A DNA stretch of 64,000 nt from Archilochus colubris (Eukaryota; Chordata; Aves; Apodiformes; Trochilidae), in the NCBI GenBank assembly GCA_023079485.1, contig CM041084.1, positions 65,753,709 through 65,817,708 on the forward strand. The letters run 5' to 3'. The notes beneath the pieces were generated by a model. It searched no databases. It was not told the origin of the DNA and was given only the letters and a program-made list of their open reading frames with translations. A program made the position numbers and the translations under genes. Positions 13,082 through 26,300 of the stretch are shown piece by piece (position 1 is the first letter of the stretch; each line of letters starts with the position of its first letter).

Positions 13082-15213
13082 CCTGATTTGAGAACTGCAT
13101 TCTCTAAATGCTACAGGTTGCAATAGCAAAAGCCATAAAGGCTTTTTCATTTGGGAAAGAAGCATGAAGCATAAAGGTAGAAAAAAATCATCTCACAACA
13201 ATTAATAACTGCAATGCATCCAATGCACAGTGATCCAGACAATACCTGCCCTAGAGCCCTGTCAGGATTGCTGCTGCAAGGTGTTTCCTTGAACAGCTTT
13301 GCCTAAGTCTGTAGTCAGTGCTGACAGATGGAATAAAAGAAGGAGAAGAGGAGCTGCTTGGATTGGCAATTAGTTATGCAGAACTGTACACAGTGCAATA
13401 GTACAGCACCCAAGTGAGGTTTTTAACCTACCATAATATGAATCTGCCTGGAACTCAAAAGAACACTGCATAAAATGGGTCACTTATAAGCTGAAGTTTA
13501 AAATTCCTAGTTTCTAATTATGTCTGTTTATTCAAGCTGAGAATTTTCCATTACTCTTCTTAAGAGTTCCAACTATTTCCCTAGCTTGACTTAGTGAACA
13601 AGGAATTTGAAGCTACACAAGCATCTCCATATTCTCCATAACTCTCAACTGATACAGAGCCACAAGTAGTTTACTGTGGAGAAACTCTAAGGAAAAAAAG
13701 CAGGTTTTCCACCATTTGCTGTCTAGAGATGTATGTGCTGAGTAGGTTTAGAAGAGTTTGAAACAAAGACTACCTTGCATCTATGGAAGTGCTTTAGCCC
13801 TACAACAGATAAAGCAAACTCCCTAAAATCCTCAGTATAAGCTTGTTTTATTTGTGTTAATTTGTGCTACCTTAACATGAGTCTGCCCGTAGAGTAGTTG
13901 TGTCCTTAACATCTGGAACTCAATCACCAATGAAAATCAGAAGAGGTGTTTAGGAATTCACATACAGCAGCAGGAATGGCAAATGCAACTGATTGCAACT
14001 CAACACTTAGGAAATTTTTATTTGAGGAAAAAAAAGCAATCAGCTTATGGCATTCCTACAGATATCATTAGTAGGAAAAAAAAATCATATTTGAAAGAGT
14101 ATTTTTAAAATACAGCTTACTCTTTTTGGTCAGTGAGACTCACCTATGACATTAGGATACTGATAGGGCCCTGACTCCTTCAAATCCATCCTCTCCTCAA
14201 GGACATCAGGACAGTCAAAAACTGAGAGAATTTCTCTTACACTGACACAGCTGTGAGTCAAGCAAGCACCACACCAGTTCACACAAGGGACAAATCTGAC
14301 TTTGTGTCACGACAGCTCCCAAAGGATCCTAGAGTATGCACTGATGTATTTGAGGTTCCATATGTTGGGATCACAATGAGACCTCCACTTTAAGGGCAAT
14401 GTTGAGGGCATCTTTCATCCTAGGGAAAACGCAGAGCATTGGAAAGATGTTCTGCTACAAAAATTCTGCGACAAGCTGCCATCATCCCCTGCAGGGCAAA
14501 TACAGGAGTCTGCTGTTGAAGACAAGCCATCAGAGCCTGCCTCAGGTGCTGACAGCACTTCTTTAACACATCCACTGCTCTAACACAAGCCTTATTCTCA
14601 ACAACAGCTGCTACTGATCGAGCTGTTACTGATCAAGCATCTTCTCCTTGATGGCTAAAAGGCAAAAACAAATCTTTCGGAAACAACGTGGCCTAGCATC
14701 TCATGGGCAGAGGGCTTGATCAGCTTCTAGTGCACTGACTGTGTACTTATATCCAGTGCAGCGAGCCAAATGTGCTTTTGTATAGGCCTGAGGAAGACCA
14801 ATTGATCTTTTGGAGGCAGGAGGGAGGCTGTGTGATGAATGAGCAAGGCTCCTTCCCAGCCACCTGACCCGCCTGCCATCTAGTGTATGCTCAACACATA
14901 TTTCCAGCTCAGCACAGCAATACCCAGAGAACAAAGAGCAGAATTTGTCTGAGCTAACATAGTGCATTACTGATAGCATATTCTGAAATGGATCTCCCAG
15001 TAAATTTTCCATGCAGGTCCATATTTTCTTATCTCAGGGATATCAAATTTGTGACAATCAGTTCCTTGGAGTTGGCTCTTTCTTTATTGAACTATTTGAA
15101 TCTGAACTATTTTGAACTATACTTTCTCTAATCTCTATATGTTACCTGGGCTTTCTGACCAAAAAAGAAAACTTCAGAGAAACATCAGTAAGACTTTTTT
15201 TACATATACATAT

Positions 15214-15286
15214 AAATACAAATACAAATACAAATACAAATACAAATACAAATACAAATACAAATACAAATACAAATACAAATACA
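15214..15286 (+). repeat. (AAATAC)n hexanucleotide microsatellite
   Basis: About twelve nearly perfect tandem AAATAC units. The period-6 pattern keeps frames open on both strands (alternating Tyr-Lys on plus, Ile-Cys on minus), which explains two spurious open frames here. Confidence 0.97.
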
Positions 15287-18200
15287 TACTCTCTTTGTTG
15301 ATCTGCCTCCAAATCTATGGAAAATAATTATATCTTTGGAATACGGGAAAATATATTTAGGAATTATCAAACCCAAACTCACACCCATGTTCAACAGTTC
15401 TTTAATTTCAAAACCAAGTCATGATGATTCTGAGATCCAAACACAGACACACTTCTAACAGACGAAGTTCAGGGAACTTTGGGTTATGTGTGATTAACAT
15501 AGTCAGCACTGGGAACACATGAAAAACAAGCACAACACTGTTGCACTTCCATGCAACGGTGCAGTAATGCAGCTACTCTGCCAGAAGATCTAGCTCTGCC
15601 TTGCAGCCAAGGTGAGACCTTAAATCAGTGCAGTCTCTGGCCAGCTCTGTGAGTTGCAGTCACCTTCCATGTAGAGGAAAACTAAAAGAATTAAGTCATT
15701 TTTTAATGGTCACTAATGAATGCCGCTGTTTGTCCCACTTCAGTGAATACAAACATATGCATGCTTTGCTAAACTGAGATATACACGTGCATGAGATTGG
15801 TCTTCTTGGGAGTATGACAAGCCTCCCTTGCCCTGCTTTTGGTGCTGCACAAGCACAGCAGTAATATCATGAAAACTTTCCCTTCTTTGTTTCCTTCAAC
15901 ATGCACTTAGGCTAACATCAGCTGCTGGCTGCTGGGCCTCTAACAGCTCTGAGTCATTGCCCGCAGAAAGATTTCTAACTGGAAACCAAAAGGACTGGAA
16001 GTCCTTTTGTCAGTGTAACCTAATGGAAATGAGATAAAATGATAAAATTATCATGCCTCCTAAGTTCCAAATATTGCTTTTGAATTGTTTTCTGCCTGAC
16101 ACATGCAAGAATGGCCAAATTGTAACATGGACCTAGGGCTCATGCTGTACAGCAGTACGGGGTTGAACAGAAGAAAAGGGGGAAGCTGAAGCTGGAGCAG
16201 AGGAGAGATAGCTGATACAATAATCATTCTTTTTCTGTGTTTGATTTTCCAAGAGAACTTTGGGGAAGAAAAGAAAAAAAAAAAAAAAAAAGAAAGAAAA
16301 AGGAAAAAGAAAAAAAAGTCAGCTTAATCTTTGCTTCATTCAGCTACCACAGGGACCAGGAACAACTCTGGGACTTTCAATCTGATTACACACATTCATT
16401 TCAACAAGCAGAGCAACAGCAGCAAGGTCTCAGCCTTTCTTTTTTTATTATTTTTTTGGTTTTGTTTTTAAACTAAATGAATAAAGGATTAACACTGCTC
16501 ATGCAGGCTGTAGATCAGGCAGTATAAAGAGCATCAATCACAAACATTTAGCCAGTTTGTTGCTTGCATTTAAAAATCTCTTGTGAAACTACAGCAACAA
16601 AACCTTCTTACAGCATTCTGCTATTAAATCTTTGCTTGGGGAATTTTTTATGAGATTTGTATTAGGACCAGGGTCCTAATGGTCCTACTAGAGGGAAATA
16701 ATCTATTATAATGATATTTTTATTTCAACAAGTGTGTAAAAGTGTCCACTGGGAAAATCTGCATCCTCCACTTCCCTAGGGGGACCTGTGACTAAATAAA
16801 CATTGCAGCTAGTGAAGTTGATTGTGCAAAACAGGGACAAAAAATGCAAAAAATGAAGAAAGACTTCTTTGCTGCTTGCTTAGGGCAAGAGGAGGAGGGT
16901 GTGCAAGAAGGTAGCTCCATGTGTCAGGGCAGTGGGCTGGGGAAGGAACAGCATCAGCAGCTGTAACCTGGGTCTCTCTGTGGAAGGGTACTGCAGGACT
17001 ACAGCTGCTGAATTTAGGAAGGTAAAAGGGAAAATGGATTAAATTTGTAACAGCACTGGGTCCAAGGCACAGGGCAGAAAACATTCTCCATTTGTATAAA
17101 ATATAGATTTTTATGTAGATATTCAACAGTAACTTCTCTAGAAATGACTAAGTAATAAATTGCCTATTTGATGTATGATAAAACCATTATTTTCCAAAGA
17201 TGAGGCAGATGACACTTGATTTATACTGTCTTGCAAAAGCATCAGACAATTAAGGGGAAAACTGTTCTGAGACTTATTACATTGACAAAATTCTGGTACA
17301 GCCAACAGCAATGTGATTCACACAAGGATAGCCTGGCATGTAAAGCTCGCTTTAACAGACACCAATGTGACATACATAAAGCTGTCAGGCTTTCTCTAAA
17401 GGACAGTCATCCACTTCATGTTTCAAGTGCCAAATTAATTGTATTTGACATTTAATGTATAACCTAAGGAATCTCAGATTTGGAACTTGACCATGACAAC
17501 AGCAGAGTACAGCAGCACTCTGTTTCACAGAACTGATTTTTTCAAGTTATTTTCCGTGTGTGTGAGAGGGTCTCGATTCAGATTTTGGTGCACGGAGCTT
17601 GCGTACAGGACCCTGACACCTCTAAGCAAAGCAGGCGTCCTTCTCCTCCTCCCCCAGCTATTCCGTGGTGAATTATTTTGCACCGTGAAGCGAGCTGCTC
17701 CTGCACTCTTAATCACAAAGCTCCACCTAATGGAACGACGGGAGAACTGTGCACAGAGGAAGAGAGGCAGAGCACCATGATCAAGGGGAAACAGCTGCAC
17801 AATCCTAAGCAGTTCATCTCCTCCACCTAATTTACAGTTTCCCCTTCCACGGTCTTTAATATAACGCCCTTCCCCTCTCCCTCCCGCCCCCAAGCTTTAG
17901 CTTTTCATCTGACTGAAACTGTAACCTTATTTTTATTGTTACTGACAGAGGTTTCAATCCATTGACATTAATATTTCACGCTGATACAATGTCTCACCTC
18001 CCAGGTTCCAAACCATTTTAAAATTATAAATATATTTTTAAAATGTAAAAGTGTATTTACTGATAGTTTGTTACTGAAAGTGAAATCTTTCAATAATGAT
18101 ACAATCAACTAGCTTTTAAAAAAATTGGCTGAAATTTCACTGAAAATGAAGGCTTTGTGTAACATTTTAAATCATCTTTGATGTCACCCTGGAACACAGC

Positions 18201-18588
18201 TGGAACGAGCATTTTAAAATACTACTGCAGGAAAGGAGCTGAAAAATTAAAACAACTTTGCAAAGACCAATGCCATTTTCAAGGCAGAGGAATTTTTTAC
18301 TCTTTTATTGAAGTGCTTTGTAGATATTAATATAAAAGTTGAGAGAAATTCCTGGAAAAGCTTAAAAATCCACTACTTCAGAATTGCTTCAGAGGAAGGC
18401 TCTGTGCCCACTTTCAGGCTTTTCTGCTATAGAAGGCACAAATGTAAATGCCACCTTGTACCAAGACAAAGCACTTCATTGAAGAGACGGAACATGTGTC
18501 AGGATCATCTTATTTAAAATTACTAATGCAGTGATAGCCTTGAGTCTGTATTCTGAAATTGACAGTAGCAGGACAAGACTAGCTTGAT
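15287..18588. other. Intergenic sequence
   Basis: No gene recognised. A purine-rich A/G tract lies at about 16267-16318. The stretch 17560-17990 is richer in GC and pyrimidines than its surroundings and may be a conserved noncoding element, but nothing in it identifies a function. Confidence 0.5.
16267..16318 (+). repeat. Homopurine (A/G) tract
   Basis: About fifty bases of A with scattered G, a low-complexity purine strand. Confidence 0.9.
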
Positions 18589-18796
18589 GATTTCTCTTTA
18601 CGGAGAGAGTGATCCGGCATTGGAATGGGCTGCCCAGGGAAGTAGTGGATTCTCCATCCCTGGAGATATTTAAAAAGAGACTGGATGTGGCACTCAGTGC
18701 CATGGTCTGGTAACCACAACGGTGGTTCAAGGGTTGGACTCGATGATCTCTGAGGTCCCTTCCAACCCAGCCAATTCTATGATTCTATGATTCTAT
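18589..18796 (+). mobile_element. CR1 LINE 3' end, plus strand
   Basis: Contains GGCATTGGAATGGGCTGCCC, GGAGATATTTAAAAAGAGAC, TGGCACTCAGTGCCATGGTC and GAGGTCCCTTCCAACCCAGC, and ends in the ATTCTATG tail repeat. About 208 bp remain of the element. Confidence 0.95.
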
Positions 18797-19300
18797 TTTA
18801 GTAAGAAGGCTAGTTGGGTATTCAATAGGATTTTATCAAGAGTAGCACTTCAATATTCTGCACAAGCAGACCTGCCAGTCTAAAACCGCTTTCACTTCTA
18901 TCATCTATGATCAGAGGTAGAGGCATGACATCTGCCGTAGAGTGTCTTTAATTAAGTGCTTAAATCATGTCTTTAACAAACCTCAAGGACACTAATGTGC
19001 AGTTAAACCAGGCTATTTCATGGACAGCTGAGATTCTGTTTATCTCTTAACTTCATTACTATCATTAACATGCTATGCTTAACCATGCTCTGTCCCTCCC
19101 TCTTCCTCTGATGCCCTCGATCGGCGTGTGTAATGGCTCGGTGCTGTGTTGCTCCTGCTTCCTTCACTTCACTACGTCTCTAGTAATACAGAAACTCCAA
19201 ACTTCAGCTTCTCTCCTAAATTTGGCTACAGTTGGACGAGTTCAAAATTTAAAGGGTAGAGGAAGGCAGGACTCGTAAATAGCTGGGTAAACAGGGTCAT
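18797..19300. other. Intergenic sequence before the EEF1E1 CpG island
   Basis: AT-rich, becoming GC-richer toward 19.3 kb. No exon recognised. Confidence 0.5.
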
Positions 19301-19799
19301 CTCACTAGGTTTGTTTGCTAAGAGACCTGATGGAAGGGAGAGGTGGTCTGACAGCCTCCCCCAGACACACCGCAAGCCAGCAGGCTGCAGTGGCATTAAG
19401 CAAAAAGACTGAAGCAGCAGCGAGGCACCGGGCAGCCCCGGAGAGAACGGGGGACCCCAGGGTTCCGAGGGGGCCCTGCAAGCCAGAGACCCCATGGCCA
19501 GGCGGTAGAACTGTGTCTCCATCAGAAGCAAAGCGGCGAGACCCCTCGGCAGCCCCTGCGCCTTTAACGGTAACACCGCAGCCGTTATTTCCGTTGGAAA
19601 CGCAGGCTCTGCCCAGACCCACTCAGGAACCAGACTGTGGCAGGGCCGCCCGGCGGGCTCAGACCGGGGAGCGTCTTCCTTTAGGAAACGGCGGGACTAC
19701 TCGACCGCCGTGGCTCTGGCGATGGAGAGGCGAGGAAGCCGCCGCTTCCCCGATTCCCTGCCGGGATAGGGACCGAGAGCCTCAGAAACAACTGACGCG

Positions 19800-19903
19800 T
19801 GGCACTCAGTGCCATGGTCTAGCAACTGCTCCGGTGGGTCAAGGGTTGGACTAGATGATCTCTGAGGTCCCTTCCAACCCGGACAATTCTATGATTCTAT
19901 GAT
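19800..19903 (+). mobile_element. CR1 LINE tail fragment inside the EEF1E1 CpG island
   Basis: About 105 bp of CR1 3' end: TGGCACTCAGTGCCATGGTC, GGGTTGGACTAGATGATCTC, GAGGTCCCTTCCAACCC and two ATTCTATG units. CpG-rich sequence continues on both sides, so the element landed in or beside the island, about 300 bp before the EEF1E1 start codon. Confidence 0.92.
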
Positions 19904-20203
19904 AGCCAGCGCCAGCCCCAGCCCTTGAACGAGGCGAGGCCCCGCCCCATCGACGGGGGGCGTGGTTCATCCCTCCGGTGCTCAGCTCCGTGCTGCGCAT
20001 GTGCCTTTCACCTTCCTCAGCTCCTCCCCCGCCCCCGCAGGGCTGGAAGGAAAAGCCCGGCACAGCGCATGCTTTGTCCGCGGACAAATAGGAGCGGCGG
20101 TTCCTTGGGAGGTGTGGTTGTGATGTCTTCCAATGGGATTGGCGGTTGTTGGTAGGTGGCGGCTGTCGTCGCTTTCCCTCTCACAGGTGTTTCCCCGGGG
20201 AAG

Positions 20204-20311
20204 ATGGCGGGCGCCGCGCGGCCGGGCCCGGGCGTGGAGGAGCTCTCACTGCTGGAGAAGTTGCTGGGCCTGCCGAACGGGAACAAGTACGGCGTCCAGG
20301 GGGAGCGGAAG
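20204..20311 (+). CDS. EEF1E1: EEF1E1 coding exon 1
   Basis: Thirty-six codons from ATG to GAGCGGAAG, then donor GTGAAG. Encodes the start of the N-terminal GST-like domain. The first dozen residues are longer than in mammals. Confidence 0.96.
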
Positions 20312-23300
20312 GTGAAGGGAGCGAGGTTGGGCCGCGGGCGGGCAGCAGCGCGGGCGGGCCTCCGCAGACCCCTTTCCCCAGAGGCTTCTTAATTCCCCGA
20401 TTTCCTCTCGCCTTCCCGCATGATGATTCCCCCAGCAGCGATGCGGTGGGGGCAGGAGCCCCACGACCGCTCCTCTCTGAAGCAAGCGGGTCCCGTGTCG
20501 GCCTCAGCTGCGCGTCCCCGCTCTTCCCTCTGGACAGGGGGTGTCCTCCCTCAGGCCTTCCATCACTGCTCCCTGCAGGTGTGGCTGTAGGGCCTTCGCC
20601 ATCTGCGAGCAGGTTAGGTAAACTTCTCCCCTCTGCCCGTGGAAAGGTTATCGTGTGTCACTGGTGTGATGTCGGCTTAAAATGTGCTTGTTTTCACGCT
20701 ACTGCTCTTCTCCCTGCGTTTTCCTGTTTCAGTTCAGTTATATCTGTGCCGGTATGGTTAAATTATATTAAAAAAAAAAAAAACTGGTTTTAGTATCAGA
20801 AACGTATCTGTAGTGAAGAACTGTTGTTTTTAAATACTTCGTCCTTTTAAAGTAGATGTCTTAACATTTCGAAGTTCTTACGGAAATACTAAGTTCTGTG
20901 GTTTGAGTCGTGGCACAAAAAACGTAAGGCTGAGGGTGACACAAATGTATGAAGGCCTTTACCTCGTTCTAGAAGCTGTGGGGTTCTCTTACGTTTTTTA
21001 TGGCTTTATCTCAACTTAACTGCTTACAGCTAGACTCCTGAATATTAAAACATGCATCCTTTGGTTGTAAAAGCTTCCTTAATTATATAACAACTCAACT
21101 GGTATTTCCGCTTACTGGGTTCCTTTGTGGGGTCAGGTGCTGAAAAAAAGAGCATTGCATTTTAATAATTTTCTCTTCCATCGTTTGATGTCTTAAATGA
21201 CTTTGTTGTGGTGAGTTTCAGTTCATTCACTTCACTTCTGACTTTTAGTGGTGTAGTTTCCTTTACCGCCAGTTAACGTGTCCTAATGTCACTAGCAGAG
21301 GCATGGTTAAAGCTAGAGGTGTCATTTGTCCTCTTTGATACCCATGAACTGCTGATTTCTGTCAGAGCATTTGGGAACAGAACAGTAAGCATGAAGAAAC
21401 ACTTCAATAATTCTGGATATTTCACTTTCTCAGAGAGAAATTGGATGCAACTAAATTTACATCTTAAGTCAGAGTCTTCAGTTTGAGAGTGAGTCAAAAG
21501 TTAATGATTTCAACCACACTCAATGCTATTTCTTGCTAGTATTGGTGGAATTGAACCTAAAAGTTTCTTGATTTGTCCACGTGTGTTCATATACCTCTTT
21601 AGTAGAACTGAAACCAAACCACCTCAGAGAGTAAAAAGAGTATGTACACTTTTTATTAATATTACCACCTTTAGTATGAATATTTAGAATCATAGAATTG
21701 GTTGGGTTGGAAGGGACCTCAGAGTTCGAGTCCAACCCTTGAACCACCGTTGCGGTTACCAGACTATGGCACTGAATGCCACATCCAGTCTTTTTTTAAA
21801 TATCTCCAGGGATGGAGAATCCACTACTTCCCTGGGCAGCCCATTCCAATGCCTGGTCACCCTCTCTGTAAAGAAATTCTTTCTAATATCTAACCTAAAC
21901 TTCCCCTGGCACAACTTAAGACCGTGCCCTCTTGTCTTGCTGAGAGTCGTCTGGCAAAAGAGACCAACCCCCCCCTGGCTATACCCTCCTTTCAGGGAGT
22001 TGTAGAGAGCGATGAGGTCTCCCCTGAGCCTCCTCTTCTTTAGTATTTACTTCTAAAATTTACTTTATTTTTTAGAATTTTAGAATTTAGAATTTTACTT
22101 CTAAAATTTACTTATTCTTTAGAATTTACTTCTAAATTCTCATACATTGCTTTGAACATCCTGTTGAGAAGCTACAAGAAGTTCTTATAGAGACTGCTTT
22201 TTGAACAAGTTGTTTAGTATTACACTTTTGTTTCCCCTTTTAGGTTCCTGTTCTTCAAACAAACAATGGTCCTGGTCTGACAGGATTAATGACCATAGCT
22301 GCCCACCTCGTTAAACAGGCTAAGAAAGACCAGCTGCTTGGAAGTACTGCAGAAGAAAAAGCTGTTGTTCAGCAGTGGTTGGAATATAGAGTGACTCGAG
22401 TAAATGGAAGCTGTAGTAAAGAAGATACCAGAATAATTCTGAAGGTAAGGAGTACTTAAATTACCTTGCCACTAAATTTTGGAGTGACCAGACCTTCAAG
22501 AAGAGTACAGTGCCAATGTATGTATGAACATCCAATTAATGAAACCGAGCAAATGCTAAAGACTTGACAGGATATTTAAGCACTAGATTTTATTCTGCTT
22601 TCATTTAATACTAGTGACAAAAAATACTTCAACTGTCTGAATCAGGAGGAATAGCAGCTTAAACTAAAATACATGAAGCAGAGGTCTTACACTGTTTCAT
22701 ATCTGTAAAGCTGTAAATTGCCCAGTGTGTTCTAGCTAGTCTAGAGATTGTTCAGGTACCTTAGTCTCTTACTACCCACGAAAGACAGGAGTTTCTTACT
22801 GTCCTCATAAAACCTCAGTTATAAACAAGTTGGTGTTGTATTTCAAGATAATGCTGCCCTTACAGTTTTAAGAGCTATTTTTATTGGCTTGGTAATTATG
22901 GAATACAGACCATACTTGACGTTGGGGTAATTTGTATTGATACTAAAAGGACTTTCTGGACAGAACTGTGTGTGAAAACTGAAAACATAAAGGCACCTCT
23001 GCGAAACTGCCCTTCACACCAGGCTGCTTTGTATGTTGGCTTTGGTATCCTGTATGGAACTTCGCTTGCAGTCTGAAGCTTACTTCTTAAGCAGGTGGAA
23101 GCAAAGAAAAGAATCTGAAGAAGAGAATAATCTGTTATTAGAACAGACAGATGGCAGGGAGTAGATAGCAAAACTTACTCTGTTTTCCTTCTATCTCCTT
23201 GTAACTGGTATTTAGTACTTTTGCAGTTTTGTGGAAACAGAGCTTGAAGAAAAAGTTTCCACTACACTCTTAAATGCTAAGTGCTCTGTTTACTAGGTGC

Positions 23301-26300
23301 GTATGAAACAGCAGGGAAATTCAATTAGTTTCTGAAGTGCTTGTTTTTTCTAATTTTAAAAATGTTTTACATGAAAACTATATAATGCACAGTGTTACTA
23401 GAGAGTCTGGGTTTAGAAATAGCTTTATGAGCTGCAACGTGTTAGGTAGGTTGACTTTCCTTGAAGATAGCAAAGTCTTAATACTTCAAACTTTAGGTTT
23501 GGCAAGTCTGAGTCCACGACTGCCAAAGGTATACTGAAGCAGCATTCAGAAAGACTTAAACACATTGTGGTGCTTAAAATCAAGGAAAATCTCATCTTAA
23601 AGTGGTGCAAAGCAAAATCTTTTAAGCAATCTGCTGTCCTTTTCAAACTTGCAGCCTCTTTGAACTTGAGGACTTGGAATATCATCCCAAATTTACAAGG
23701 TTCAACTTAATGAAAGCCCTGTAGAACCATTTCTCTCACACCCCAGAGAGATTGAATTGTCTTATTATGTCTATGGAATGCATTCCATTGGTTAATCATG
23801 AGTTTGTTTACATTGCTTTTCTTTTTGTAACATCTCAGGTCTTATTTTTTATGTGCAAATTACATAGAACCTTCACATTCACAGCTACTGTACAATACTG
23901 CATGAAAGTGTCTTTTGGAATTTCAGAACTTGATTGAGGAGGCATTGACAAATCAGAATTTAGCTTCTGATTTGGTGGCCCTCAGAGGTTCCTGTTGTCT
24001 TTTTTAAAAAACAAAACAAAACACTTCATTACAAGTATTATATAAATTTCAGTTGTTTTTCAAACAAAGTTCTGATCCTTTTCTTCTCTCCCAAACAGTA
24101 AGAAATAACTAACATATATTTACCTTTCTTACCTTTCTGTTGTATAAAAAACAAAAGCACTTTTTCTTTCTTGTTACGACCAATACATCTTCTAGGGATG
24201 GCTTAAGGGATGATGCCAGCTTTATCAGCACACACAATGTGTATTTGCAAAACTGCATTTGAGTATTAAAACCAGGTGTAGAGAAATAATGGTTTTATGC
24301 TGAAGCTGGTATGTCTTTTCAATTTTAGCCTTAGCAACACCCTAAGTATAGAAAAGACCATATATTTAAATACAAATATGTACATAAATCAAGTGTCTCC
24401 AAACAACGCAAAATTTCCTTACGGAGAAAAAGTCAGTGTCCCTCAAGGGAGAGTTTCTTCCTTCAAGTATACTCTGATAGATATTACCACTTTAAAATAC
24501 TCCTATGGATTTCTCTTTTCTTAGGAAATGTTGAATAGCTAGAATTTATTTTGACACAGGGCTGCTGTGGAATTGTTCCAGCACTAATAATTTCTTGGTA
24601 TAGCAATTAAGATTTTTTTTTTTTAATTGGTTCTCTTGCCACTATGATTAATCAGAAAAAGAGGCAGCCTACCATTAAAGTATACTGTGCCAAAAGGGAG
24701 TATGGGTGAAAAAAAAAGAAACTAAAATAGGGAAGCAAGTCTGAAGTTGTAGTTTTACAACGTGTCTGGAATATACAATGGCAGTCTTGGGACAGCTGCA
24801 GCCTAGAGCCACAATTTATAATAAGCTGTGCCAAAAACTGTTCAGTCACTTCTGCTTTAAACTTTAGGCTGCCTCTGTTAACCCTTAACTGAGGTGATGT
24901 GGTTCTGAAAAATGTCAGTAAACAACTGATTTAATGCACATTAATTTTAACAAGAAGGTTTTTCTGTTCACCTTAGGAAAATAGATTCTTAAATTTATCT
25001 TAGTGATGTATTAACTAAAGCTGTTACTTGGCATAAAAAAAAAAATACATGAAGTAGTCAGACTGTGTCAACCAGGTTTTTTTTTGTATTCATTCAGAGC
25101 AACTGCCATGCTGCTGAGAACTGGCCAATGAAAGTGCTTTTCAAGTTTTGTCTTAACTATTTAGAATTCCTGTACTGGACAAAATAAATGGAACTAATTC
25201 CTCTAGACTGCTTTCCAGCAGTATGTAGAAATTGTTTCCCAATATCACTGATAATATATAGTGCATTGTTAACTTTCTTTCATAAACGATGACAGAGTAT
25301 TTTTTGTTTTGCTGCTTTGATGTTTGGTTAGTGGTAAACTTAGCTGAGCAGGAAAAAAAAATTGAAAATTACTGAGGAGTTGTGCTTGATAAATGGTTGT
25401 TTTTCTGCCCTTCTGGGAAGGGATTGAAGGGATTCTTTGAAACAGTAGTACCGTCAAATACCTGTTTAGATGCTTATGAATTCTGTTGAGGAGAATTTAA
25501 TATCTCTGCTTTGTCAATTTCAGTTATATAAAATTTGAGGTTTCTTTCCCCCACCCCATCTTCAGAGGTGGTTCTAAATATCTGGGAGCATTTTTGTCAT
25601 GGTTTAGGCCCAGCCAGTACCAACCAGGCCTCTGCTTGTTCACCCTTGCCACTGTGGGACAGGGAGGAGAAATCCACCTATAGGTTTGTTAAATCCAGAG
25701 AAGGACTGGGAGGTTTTCATTCCCAAATTACGGTAACGGGCAAAAACCAGACAGGTTCAACCTGTGAAGGAAAAGAGCTCAATGTACAGGGAGAAAGAGA
25801 AAACATGACCAGACCTTCCCCTTTTACCCCACTCTTCTTCCCAGGCAGGGGGACGAGGAGTGGGGCTTTAGGGTCATTCACCACATGTTGTTTCTGCCAC
25901 TCTTTCCTCCTCAGGGAGAGGACACCTCAAATTCTTCACCCTCTCCAAACAGGGTCCCTCTCCCGGGAGAGTCCTTCAGGAACCCCTGGGACATGAGTCC
26001 CTCCCACAGGTGCAGTCCCTCAGGCACAGACTGCTCCAGCCCGGGCTGCACACAGAGTCACGGCTGCTGCGGGAGCAGTCACCTCCCCTGCCATGTTGTC
26101 CTACACGGCTGCAGATCCACATCTGACCCTCTTTGCAACCCTACACAGGCGGCTGCTTCATGTCAGCCCACCTGTGACACTACATGGGCTACAAATCCAC
26201 ATTTACCCCACCGTGCTCCTTCAGGGACTGCTCCACCAGACTCCTTCATGGGCTGCAGCGGGACAGCTGCCATCTCGCCACAGGTTGTGGGGAAATCTCT

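Larger units (their letters stand above)
9213..15212. other. Intergenic sequence
   Basis: No gene is recognised. Contents are A/T runs, a (GTT)n tract near 13.06 kb, a 26-base poly-A at 11.69 kb, and one open frame of 105 codons on the plus strand (9708-10022, stop 10023-10025) with no start codon near its beginning; it is discussed as a weak observation. Confidence 0.55.
19310..20420 (+). promoter_or_regulatory. CpG island and promoter region of EEF1E1
   Basis: Dense CpG over about 1.1 kb, interrupted by a CR1 tail at 19800-19903. Proximal sites: NRF1-like TGCGCATGTGC (19994-20004) and AGCGCATGCT (20064-20073); CCAAT (20130-20134) and inverted ATTGG (20138-20142), an NF-Y-type pair about 65-75 bp before the start codon; and a YY1-like AAGATGGCGGG (20201-20211) spanning the start codon. 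No TATA box is evident, as expected for a housekeeping gene. Long open frames here on both strands come from CpG-rich composition. Confidence 0.8.
20312..22243 (+). other. EEF1E1 intron 1
   Basis: 1,932 bp, donor GTGAAG, acceptor CCCCTTTTAG. The first hundred bases belong to the CpG island. It holds a poly-A run near 20770 and an antisense CR1 at 21686-22040 with short AT-rich repeats at its right end. Confidence 0.9.

Noticed and set aside
15112..15394. Tyr-Lys and Ile-Cys repeat peptides
   Set aside because: Translation of the AAATAC microsatellite in two strands.
1..19300. Possible SLC35B3 terminal exon or 3' UTR on the left
   Set aside because: Expected from synteny, but no segment could be matched to it; in human the distance from EEF1E1 is several hundred kilobases.
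19226..19854. Overlapping frames of 105-179 codons on both strands in the EEF1E1 CpG island
   Set aside because: They overlap each other in antisense, use TTG or arbitrary starts, run into a CR1 tail and have Pro/Arg/Ala-rich composition typical of CpG islands.
20146..20793. Plus-strand frames extending over EEF1E1 exon 1 into intron 1
   Set aside because: One is out of frame with the family match; the others read past the AAG/GTGAAG donor. The spliced model aligns with the known protein.
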